From Aliigemmobacter aestuarii (GTDB lineage Bacteria; Pseudomonadota; Alphaproteobacteria; Rhodobacterales; Rhodobacteraceae): a DNA stretch of 64,000 nucleotides. The notes under the pieces were generated by a model, which did not search any database, was not told the DNA's origin, and worked only from the letters and a program-made list of their open reading frames with translations. The stretch covers positions 1,302,001-1,366,000 of the forward strand of contig NZ_SSND01000001.1 in NCBI RefSeq assembly GCF_004799285.1. The letters run 5' to 3'. The position numbers and the translations under genes were made by a program. Below are positions 57,355 to 64,000 of this stretch, piece by piece (the stretch's first letter is position 1; every line of letters starts with the position of its first letter).

Positions 57355-58328
57355 CCGAAGCCATGAGCGACGCGCTGTTCCGCGTGGAATTCGCCGGGCC
57401 CTTCGTCACCATCCAGGACGGGGGCCGACGGGGCATGATGCGCTATGGCCTGCCAGCGTCGGGCGCCATGGACCGGCGCGCGCTGAAGGCGGCGAATGCC
57501 GCGCTTGGCAACGATCCGGGCGCGGCGGGGATCGAGGTCTCGCTGGGGGGCCTGACGCTGCGCTGCTTGTCGGGTCAGGTCACGCTGGCCATCGCCGGGG
57601 GCGGCTTCATCGTCGAGACCGGCGGCCAGCGCGGCGGCCAGCGCGGCGGATCGTGGCGGGTGATGACCGTGACCGAAGGCGACCGGATCGCGATCCGGCG
57701 CGGCCCCTGGGGAAGCTGGTGCTGCCTCGCTTTCGCGGGCAGGCCTGAGGTTCCGCAATGGCTCGGCAGCCGGTCGACCCATGCGGCCTCGGGCATGGGA
57801 GGGGGCATCCTGCGCAACGGTCAGGAATTGCGCGTGACAGGGGCGCGCGTGCTGGCCAGGGCCGAGGGACCGATCCCCTGCCCGGTCTGGGCGCGCCCGC
57901 GCCGCGAACTGCGCGTGGTGATGGGCCCGCAGGACCGCTTTTTTCCCGCCGAGGCGCAGGCGGCCTTCACCGAAGGCATCTACCGGCTGACCGCCGCCTA
58001 TGACCGGATGGGCGTGCGTCTGGCCGGGCCGCCGCTTGTTCCCGAATCCGCGCTCGGCATCCCGTCGGAACCGATCGTACGCGGATCGGTGCAGGTCGCG
58101 GGCGATGGCGTGCCGACGGTCCTTCTGGCCGATCACCAGACGACCGGGGGCTATCCCAAGATCGCCACGCTTGTTTCATCCGACACCGATGCCTTTGCCC
58201 AATGCCGCCCCGGCGATCCGGTGGTCTTCCACCCCGTCGCCCCGGACCGCGCGCGCCAGATCGCGCGGCAGGATGCACAGATGCAGGGCGCCTACCTCGA
58301 CCGGCTGAGGGCGCGCCTTTTGCCGTGA
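57351..58328 (+). CDS. pxpC: 5-oxoprolinase subunit C (KipA-like)
   Basis: Third subunit of 5-oxoprolinase, 325 residues, formerly allophanate hydrolase subunit 2. It shows VTIQDGGRRGMMRYGLPASG, the Asn-containing AANAALGNDPGAAGIEVSLG, RVVMGPQDRFF-like VVMGPQDRFFPAEA, and LADHQTTGGYPKIATLVSSD. An ATG four codons later (MSDALF) is an alternative start. The operon returns pyroglutamate nitrogen to the glutamate pool, a metabolic link to gltBD. Confidence 0.94.
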   Translation: MTEAMSDALFRVEFAGPFVTIQDGGRRGMMRYGLPASGAMDRRALKAANAALGNDPGAAGIEVSLGGLTLRCLSGQVTLAIAGGGFIVETGGQRGGQRGGSWRVMTVTEGDRIAIRRGPWGSWCCLAFAGRPEVPQWLGSRSTHAASGMGGGILRNGQELRVTGARVLARAEGPIPCPVWARPRRELRVVMGPQDRFFPAEAQAAFTEGIYRLTAAYDRMGVRLAGPPLVPESALGIPSEPIVRGSVQVAGDGVPTVLLADHQTTGGYPKIATLVSSDTDAFAQCRPGDPVVFHPVAPDRARQIARQDAQMQGAYLDRLRARLLP

Positions 58329-58394
58329 TTGCCACCCCGGACGTGATCGGCTAGGCAAGGGTGGGTTGATCGGGATGCCGGAAGGGTGGGCGTG

Positions 58395-58958
58395 ATGCGA
58401 GTGGAAAAGACGGCCTTGCCGGGGGTGTTAATCCTTTCTCCGCAACGGTTCGGGGATGCGCGCGGCTGGTTCTGCGAAACCTGGAACGCATCGCGCATGG
58501 CCGAAGCCGGGCTGGACCTGGCCTTCGTGCAGGACAACCATTCGATGTCGGCGGCAGTGGGCACCCTGCGCGGCCTGCACTATCAGGCGCCACCCCGCGC
58601 CCAGGACAAGCTGGTGCGCTGTTCGCGCGGGGCAATCCTCGATGTGGCAGTGGACATCCGGCGCGGATCGCCGACCTACGGAAAATGGGTCGGGGTGGAA
58701 CTGAGCGCCGAGAACGGCCGTCAGTTGCTGGTGCCGAAAGGGTTCCTGCATGGCTTTGTCACCCGCGCGCCCGATACCGAGGTGCAGTACAAATGCACCG
58801 ACACCTACGCACCGGATTGCGACGGCGGCATCCGCTGGAACGACCCGGACATCGGGATCGACTGGGGCCTTGACGGGGCCGAACCCGTGCTGTCAGACAA
58901 GGACCGCGCCGCGCCCTTCCTGCGTGAGTTCGCCACGCCTTTCGAATACCGGGGGTAG
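58395..58958 (+). CDS. rfbC: dTDP-4-dehydrorhamnose 3,5-epimerase
   Basis: Third enzyme of dTDP-L-rhamnose synthesis. The 187-residue cupin has FGDARGWFCETWNASRM, VQDNHSMSAAVGTLRGLHYQ (catalytic His in GLHYQ), RCSRGAILDVAVDIRRGSPT and PKGFLHGFVTRAPDTEVQYK. The ATG at 58395 is placed nine bases after GGAAGGG; an in-frame GTG at 58386 is within that Shine-Dalgarno. It is first in the rfbCBDA operon. Confidence 0.95.
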   Translation: MRVEKTALPGVLILSPQRFGDARGWFCETWNASRMAEAGLDLAFVQDNHSMSAAVGTLRGLHYQAPPRAQDKLVRCSRGAILDVAVDIRRGSPTYGKWVGVELSAENGRQLLVPKGFLHGFVTRAPDTEVQYKCTDTYAPDCDGGIRWNDPDIGIDWGLDGAEPVLSDKDRAAPFLREFATPFEYRG

Positions 58959-58961
58959 AAG

Positions 58962-60011
58962 ATGAAACTTCTGGTGACCGGTGGGGCTGGGTTCATCGGG
59001 TCGGCGGTTGTCCGGCTGGCGGTGGCGCGGGGGCATCGGGTGGTGAACCTGGATGCGCTGACCTATGCGGCCTGCCTCGACAACGTGTCCAGCGTGGCAG
59101 ACAGCCCGCTTTACGCCTTCGAACATGCCGACATCCGCGACCGGGCGGCGCTGGACCGGATTTTCGCGGCCCATGCGCCCGATGCGGTGATGCATCTGGC
59201 CGCCGAAAGCCATGTCGACCGGTCGATCGACGGGCCGGGGGATTTCATCGAGACGAACATCACCGGCACCTACAACATGCTGGAGGCCGCCCGCGCCCAC
59301 TGGACCCGCGCGGGGCGGCCCGCCGCGTTCCGGTTCCACCACATCTCGACCGACGAGGTATTCGGGTCCCTGCCGCCGGACCCTGCGGTGAAGTTCACCG
59401 AAGACACGCCCTACGACCCGCGCAGCCCCTATTCAGCCTCGAAGGCGGCGAGCGACCATCTGGTGCGCGCCTGGCACGAGACCTATGGCCTGCCGGTGGT
59501 GCTGACGAACTGTTCCAACAATTACGGCCCCTATCACTTTCCCGAAAAGCTGATCCCGGTGGTGATCCTGAACGCGCTGGCGGGCAAACCGCTGCCGATC
59601 TACGGCGACGGGTCGAACGTGCGCGACTGGCTTTACGTCGAGGACCACGCCGACGCGCTTCTGACCGTCGTCGAACGGGGCGCGGTCGGGCGCAGCTACA
59701 ACATCGGCGGCGAGAACGAACGCACGAACCTTGAACTGGTACGCACGCTTTGCAGCATCCTTGACCGGCTGAAGCCCAGGGCCAGCGGCAGCTATGCCGA
59801 CCAGATCACCTTTGTCACCGACCGGCCCGGCCATGACGCGCGCTATGCGATCGACCCGTCGCGCATCGGCGCCGAACTGGGCTGGCGGCCTTCGGTCACG
59901 GTCGAGGAAGGGCTGGAGCGCACGGTGCGCTGGTATCTTGAGAACGAGGCCTGGTGGCGCCCGCTTCAGGCGCGGCAGGGCGTGGGCGAACGGCTGGGGA
60001 CGAAGGCATGA
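58962..60011 (+). CDS. rfbB: dTDP-glucose 4,6-dehydratase
   Basis: NAD-dependent extended SDR for the second step of dTDP-rhamnose synthesis. The 349 residues carry the Rossmann motif [40 protein letters not shown], the catalytic [10 protein letters not shown] and [15 protein letters not shown] (Tyr-x-x-x-Lys), and [18 protein letters not shown]. It starts three bases after rfbC and overlaps rfbD (ATGA). Confidence 0.96.
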   Translation: MKLLVTGGAGFIGSAVVRLAVARGHRVVNLDALTYAACLDNVSSVADSPLYAFEHADIRDRAALDRIFAAHAPDAVMHLAAESHVDRSIDGPGDFIETNITGTYNMLEAARAHWTRAGRPAAFRFHHISTDEVFGSLPPDPAVKFTEDTPYDPRSPYSASKAASDHLVRAWHETYGLPVVLTNCSNNYGPYHFPEKLIPVVILNALAGKPLPIYGDGSNVRDWLYVEDHADALLTVVERGAVGRSYNIGGENERTNLELVRTLCSILDRLKPRASGSYADQITFVTDRPGHDARYAIDPSRIGAELGWRPSVTVEEGLERTVRWYLENEAWWRPLQARQGVGERLGTKA

Positions 60012-60853
60012 CGCTGCTGGTCTTCGGCAAGACGGGGCAGGTGGCCCGCGAACTGGCGCGGATCGCGCCCGAGGCGCGGTTCATGGGCCGCGACGAGGCC
60101 GACCTGATGCAGCCCGATGCCTGCCAGGCGGCCATTCTTGCGGTGCGCCCCGACCTGGTGATCAACGCCGCCGCCTGGACGGCAGTGGACCGGGCCGAGG
60201 TAGAGGAGACGGCGGCAGGGGTGGTGAACGGTACAGCGCCGGGCGCGATGGCCGGGGCCTGCGCCCGGCTGGGCATCCCGTTCCTGCACGTCTCGACCGA
60301 TTACGTCTTTGACGGCGCGGGCGACCGGCCTTTCGCCCCCGATCATCCGACCGGCCCCCTGGGCGCCTATGGCCGCACGAAACTGGCCGGAGAGGCGGCC
60401 GTGCGCGCAAGCGGTGCGGCGCATCTGATCCTGCGCACGTCCTGGGTGTTCTCGGTGCATGGGGCGAACTTCGTCAAGACGATGCTGCGGCTTGGCGCCG
60501 AACGCGAAAGCCTGACCGTGGTGGCCGACCAGATCGGTGGGCCGACCCCGGCCGCCGGCATCGCCGCCACGCTTCTGGCCTGCGGTCGTGCGATGCGCGC
60601 GGGCCATCCGGGTGGCACACATCACTATTCCGGCGCGCCGGACGTGTCCTGGGCCGAGTTCGCCCGCGCCATCATGGCCGAGGCCGGACTGTCCTGCGAG
60701 GTGCGCGACATTCCTTCGTCGGACTATCCGACCCACGCGCGGCGGCCGCTGAACTCTCGCCTCGACTGTTCGTCGCTGGAACGCGGGTTCGGGATCGGGC
60801 GGCCCGACTGGCGGGCGGCATTGCGCGATGTGATCAGGGAGCTTGCAGCATGA
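60008..60853 (+). CDS. rfbD: dTDP-4-dehydrorhamnose reductase
   Basis: NADPH-dependent last step giving dTDP-L-rhamnose. The 281 residues have [66 protein letters not shown] (Tyr-x-x-x-Lys) and [10 protein letters not shown]. It is coupled by four-base overlaps to both rfbB and rfbA. Confidence 0.95.
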   Translation: MTLLVFGKTGQVARELARIAPEARFMGRDEADLMQPDACQAAILAVRPDLVINAAAWTAVDRAEVEETAAGVVNGTAPGAMAGACARLGIPFLHVSTDYVFDGAGDRPFAPDHPTGPLGAYGRTKLAGEAAVRASGAAHLILRTSWVFSVHGANFVKTMLRLGAERESLTVVADQIGGPTPAAGIAATLLACGRAMRAGHPGGTHHYSGAPDVSWAEFARAIMAEAGLSCEVRDIPSSDYPTHARRPLNSRLDCSSLERGFGIGRPDWRAALRDVIRELAA

Positions 60854-61731
60854 CGACGGGACGCAAGGGGATCATTCTGGCGGGTGGATCGGGAACGCGG
60901 CTCTGGCCGATCACGATGGGCGTCTCGAAGCAGCTTCTGCCGGTCTATGACAAGCCGATGGTCTATTACCCGCTGACCGCGCTGATGCTGGGCGGGATGC
61001 GCGAGATCGCGGTGATCACGACGCCCGAGGATCAGCCCGCCTTCCTCAGGCTTCTGGGGGATGGCTCGCAATGGGGCCTGAGCCTGACCTATATCGTCCA
61101 GCCCTCGCCCGACGGGCTGGCGCAGGCCTATCTGCTGGCGCGCGACTTCCTTGACGGGGCGCCCTCGGCGATGGTTTTGGGTGACAACATCTTCTTCGGG
61201 CATGGCCTGACCGAGATGCTGCAGATCGCCGACCGGCGCGACGGGGGCACGGTGTTCGGCTATCACGTCGCAGACCCCGAACGCTATGGCGTGGTGGATT
61301 TCGACGATCAGGGCCGGGTCAAGGCGATCGTCGAGAAACCGGCGCGCCCGCCGTCGAACTTCGCCGTGACCGGGCTTTACTATCTTGACGGCGAGGCCCC
61401 CGACCGGGCGGCGCAGATCCGCCCCTCGCCGCGGGGCGAACTGGAAATCGTGGACCTGCTGGAAACCTACCGCGCCGAAGGGCGCCTGCAGGTGGAACGG
61501 ATGGGCCGCGGCTATGCCTGGCTTGACACCGGAACCCACGGCAGCCTGCTGGATGCCGGAAACTTCGTCCGCACGCTGGAAGAACGCCAGGGCCTGCAGA
61601 TCGGCAGCCCCGACGAAATCGCCTTCCAGAACGGCTGGATCACCGCCGAAGCCCTCGCCGCAAGGGCGGCGAAGTTCGGAAAGAACGGGTATGGCGCCTA
61701 TCTCAAATCGCGCCTGAAAGAGATGTCGTGA
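60850..61731 (+). CDS. rfbA: Glucose-1-phosphate thymidylyltransferase
   Basis: First step of the pathway: glucose 1-phosphate plus dTTP to dTDP-glucose. The 293 residues show GIILAGGSGTRLWPITMGVS, KQLLPVYDKPMVYYPL, LGDNIFFGHGLTEML, and RGYAWLDTGTHGSLLDAG. With rfbC, rfbB and rfbD the four-gene set is complete, so the cell can make activated L-rhamnose for LPS or capsule. Confidence 0.96.
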   Translation: MTTGRKGIILAGGSGTRLWPITMGVSKQLLPVYDKPMVYYPLTALMLGGMREIAVITTPEDQPAFLRLLGDGSQWGLSLTYIVQPSPDGLAQAYLLARDFLDGAPSAMVLGDNIFFGHGLTEMLQIADRRDGGTVFGYHVADPERYGVVDFDDQGRVKAIVEKPARPPSNFAVTGLYYLDGEAPDRAAQIRPSPRGELEIVDLLETYRAEGRLQVERMGRGYAWLDTGTHGSLLDAGNFVRTLEERQGLQIGSPDEIAFQNGWITAEALAARAAKFGKNGYGAYLKSRLKEMS

Positions 61732-61863
61732 AACACCGTCGCAGCGGTCTGCAAGGGCTGGCGGACTTGACGCCAGCGAACCCGAGGGGATAAGTGCGGC
61801 TCACGTAAACCCGCCCCGCTGAGGCCGTCGGTCACGGCACCCGCAACAGCAAACGGTTCAAAG
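61732..61863 (+). other. Leader region of the HAD-glycan gene
   Basis: A 132-base gap after rfbA without a hairpin terminator or recognisable promoter, so the downstream gene may be read through from the rfb operon. No ATG or GTG start for the downstream frame occurs here. Confidence 0.4.
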
Positions 61864-64000
61864 TTGCCCGCATCGCTCCTGAAATCCACGGCGGCAAAGC
61901 TGTTTCCGGAACGGGCGGCGCGCTATGCGGCGACACGGCGTTTCGCGGCGGTCCGGCGGGACGAAAACAACTTTGTCCACCCGGACGAGATCGCGGACCT
62001 TGCCGCGCCGCATGACGTGGTCAGCTTCGATTTCTTCGACACGATCGTGACGCGGAAGATCGCGCTGGAAGAGGTTCACGCAAAGACGGCGGAGTTTGGC
62101 GAACGCTATGCCCGCGGCGACGACGGGCCCCTGCCCGCCGGTCTGCTGGCCCATTGCCGCCACCGGTATCAGGAGGCGGTCAAGGCGCGCGGCATGGCAT
62201 CGACCAGCCGTTTCCGAAACGAGGTTGACCTGGCCGAGGTCTTTGACGGTGCGCTGGCCCCCTATATCCGGGATGCGGACCGGCGCCGCAGGATCATCGA
62301 TGCGCTGATCGCGCATGAGGTGGAAACCGAAAAGCGCGTCCTGTCGGTCGATCCGGGCATGGTTGCCGCGCTGACGGCCCTGCGCGCGGCGGGCAAGACC
62401 GTGATCCTTGTGTCCGACATGTATCTGGCCGAGGCTCACATCCGGTCGATCCTCGACCATCTGGGCATCGCGGCGCTGTTCGATCATGTCTATGTGTCCT
62501 GCACTGTCGGCGTGACGAAGGAAAGCGGCCTGCTGTTCGGCCATGTCGACCGTGAACTGGGGCTGGAGGGTCGGCCGCGCATCCATTTCGGCGACAACTG
62601 GAACAACGACGTGGCCCAGCCCCGGCGCATGGGCTGGGAGGCGCGGCACTATTTCCGCCGCGAAAACGAGGAAACGAAGGCCCGCCTCGATCTGGAAGCG
62701 CGCCTTGGGGGGATCGACCCGGAACGCGCGCTGGAAATGCTGCTGTCCGATGTCCTGCCAGGCGGGCCGGAGGATACCGTGCGCATGACCGGGGCCGCGT
62801 TTTCCATCTTTGCCCGCCGCGTGTTGCAGACGGCGGTGCGGGGCGGATACGACCGCATCCTGTTCCTGACCCGCGACGGGACCGTCTTTCACGAACTGAT
62901 CCGCCATTACATCGACGGCAGCGGCGCGGCGGCGATCATGCCCCTGCCGAAGATGGAGGATCTGGCCTTCAGCCGCCGCAAGGGCGTTGTGCTGAACTAT
63001 CCCGACCTTGAGGACCCCGCCTGGGAAGGCTTCCTGAACTTCAACGTGCGCTGGCTGACCCATGCCGAACCCACGCTTGCCGCGATCTTGCAGACGTTCT
63101 CGGTTCCGGGCGGTGAACTGGGCCTTTCGGGTGACGGCGAACGCTTGACCCTGAACGGCGAAGACGTGGCGGGTATCCCGCTCGATCTGCTGCGCGACCG
63201 TCCCGACCTTGCACAGCCCCTGCACGCGGCGCTGGCGCGGCGGCGTGACATGATGCGGGACTATCTGGACCAGATGGACCTGTTCGACCGGAACGAAAAG
63301 CTTATGCTGGTGGATATCGGCTATTCCGGCACGGCCGCGAAGGCGATTTCCGAACAGATGTTCATACGGGAGGCGAAGGGCCAGACGGTGGCGTCGCGCA
63401 TCTCGATGATGCTGATGGCGGCGAACCGCTATTACCAGGGCAACCTGCGCCAGCTGCATCCGCGCGTCACCATGTATCCCGGCACGCTGATCGACACGCG
63501 CGACTGGACGCATCGCGCGGTGGCGGCGAATTTCTCGTGGCTGGAGCCTTTCGCGGTGGACCGCAACCGCGGCAGCCTGCAGGACTTTGCGCAGGATGCC
63601 GAGGGCCGGATCCTGCCCAGGTTCGCGCCGGGCAGCCCCGCCGCGCCCGGCGCCCCCGACCGGGCGCGCCTGTTCGCCGCCGCGACCGCTTATGAAGACG
63701 CCCTGCGCGTCGCCCGCCTGCCCGAGGCCGAGGCCGACCGGCGCATGACCGACAGGTTCATCCGCAATTTCCTTTACCCCGACCGGTCCGCCGTGACCGC
63801 GATGGAAGGCCTTTCGCATCACGGCGGTCTGACCGAAGTTGCCGAGAAGGAGGTGATCATGCGGATCCGCCCCCATCGCATGATCCATGACCTGCGCGCC
63901 TGCCATCAGCAGGACAAGTGGCTTCAGGGCAGCCTGCGTGCAAGCGGGCTCGGCTTTCTCATCCCTCTACTGAACCGCATGATCGGCCTGGCGACACGAT
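61864..64000 (+). CDS. Large HAD-domain protein (COG5610-like), N-terminal 712 codons; runs off window
   Basis: Predicted HAD-superfamily hydrolase of the type found in polysaccharide loci. It runs from a TTG at 61864 (LPASLLKSTAAKLFPERA), an uncertain start because no ATG or clear Shine-Dalgarno is near. HAD motif I is VVSFDFFDTIVTRK, motif II VILVSDMYLAEAHIRSIL, and motif IV IHFGDNWNNDVAQPRRMG. A second part has RILFLTRDGTVFHELIRHY, resembling another HAD-like motif, and LMLVDIGYSGTAAKAISEQM, a stretch typical of this family. No stop occurs before the window end. It follows rfbCBDA by 132 bases, so a role in rhamnose-containing glycan assembly is inferred. The enzymatic reaction is not known. 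Confidence 0.8.
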   Translation, partial: MPASLLKSTAAKLFPERAARYAATRRFAAVRRDENNFVHPDEIADLAAPHDVVSFDFFDTIVTRKIALEEVHAKTAEFGERYARGDDGPLPAGLLAHCRHRYQEAVKARGMASTSRFRNEVDLAEVFDGALAPYIRDADRRRRIIDALIAHEVETEKRVLSVDPGMVAALTALRAAGKTVILVSDMYLAEAHIRSILDHLGIAALFDHVYVSCTVGVTKESGLLFGHVDRELGLEGRPRIHFGDNWNNDVAQPRRMGWEARHYFRRENEETKARLDLEARLGGIDPERALEMLLSDVLPGGPEDTVRMTGAAFSIFARRVLQTAVRGGYDRILFLTRDGTVFHELIRHYIDGSGAAAIMPLPKMEDLAFSRRKGVVLNYPDLEDPAWEGFLNFNVRWLTHAEPTLAAILQTFSVPGGELGLSGDGERLTLNGEDVAGIPLDLLRDRPDLAQPLHAALARRRDMMRDYLDQMDLFDRNEKLMLVDIGYSGTAAKAISEQMFIREAKGQTVASRISMMLMAANRYYQGNLRQLHPRVTMYPGTLIDTRDWTHRAVAANFSWLEPFAVDRNRGSLQDFAQDAEGRILPRFAPGSPAAPGAPDRARLFAAATAYEDALRVARLPEAEADRRMTDRFIRNFLYPDRSAVTAMEGLSHHGGLTEVAEKEVIMRIRPHRMIHDLRACHQQDKWLQGSLRASGLGFLIPLLNRMIGLATR

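Noticed and set aside
61858-63906. Long open frame on the minus strand at the right end
   Set aside because: The plus-strand frame over the same bases encodes clear HAD motifs (FDFFDTIVT, GDNWNND) and has no stop to the window end. The minus-strand product is His/Arg/Gly-rich low-information sequence typical of an antisense shadow in high-GC DNA.

Overview
The window is high-GC, densely packed alphaproteobacterial chromosome, most probably from the Rhodobacterales (Rhodobacter/Paracoccus-like). The signs are a petP-petR regulator pair, a DUF2794 gene, xseB-ispA-dxs linkage, an invasion-associated-locus-B protein, Hint and RTX exoproteins, and pervasive 4-base stop/start overlaps. Most genes are core metabolism and cell envelope. 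I see no integrase, transposase, phage gene, CRISPR array or rRNA. Two tRNA genes are present (Lys-TTT and Leu-CAG).

Layout. 1-5.1 kb: glnK-amtB nitrogen sensing and ammonium uptake, a class A penicillin-binding protein, and an mlaA-mlaC lipid-asymmetry pair. 5.3-8.5 kb: type I secretion ATPase and adaptor. 8.6-15.3 kb: small metabolic genes (RidA, glycerophosphodiesterase, a COG3146 acetyltransferase-like protein, GST, pterin dehydratase, peroxiredoxin, ferredoxin reductase, rsmD, HAD phosphatase). 15.3-24.8 kb: DUF2794, asparaginase, IalB, rlmN, a YcaQ-like glycosylase, LOG, dapD, then a Tat-exported sulfide:quinone oxidoreductase with a small membrane protein. 24.8-27.4 kb: two Hint-domain proteins. 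27.7-34.5 kb: dapE, GNAT, amine aminotransferase plus exporter, tRNA-Lys, dapF, mtaB. 34.7-40.9 kb: dxs, ispA, xseB, deacetylase, petR, petP and divergent ilvE. 41-43.9 kb: queG, GST, mtgA. 44-51.3 kb: a glutamate synthase cluster with two extra genes between gltD and gltB. 51.4-53.5 kb: uppP, an NDUFA9-like protein, tRNA-Leu. 53.6-55.7 kb: an RTX protein with 17 tandem nonapeptides. 55.9-58.3 kb: pxpABC 5-oxoprolinase. 58.4-64 kb: the dTDP-L-rhamnose operon rfbCBDA, followed by a large HAD-containing protein cut by the window end.

Functional themes. Nitrogen assimilation (glnK-amtB, gltBD, pxpABC, asparaginase), lysine/peptidoglycan precursors (dapD, dapE, dapF, uppP, PBP1A, mtgA), isoprenoids (dxs, ispA) and surface products (type I secretion, RTX and Hint proteins, rhamnose) are all represented.

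The most interesting locus is the sulfide:quinone oxidoreductase promoter. An exact FNR box sits where a class II activator would bind, and an ATTC-N8-GAAT palindrome of the SqrR type overlaps the predicted transcription start. This suggests joint oxygen and sulfide control of a periplasmic type II-like enzyme that is coupled to an uncharacterised membrane protein. All calls come from reading the sequence; no database search was possible.
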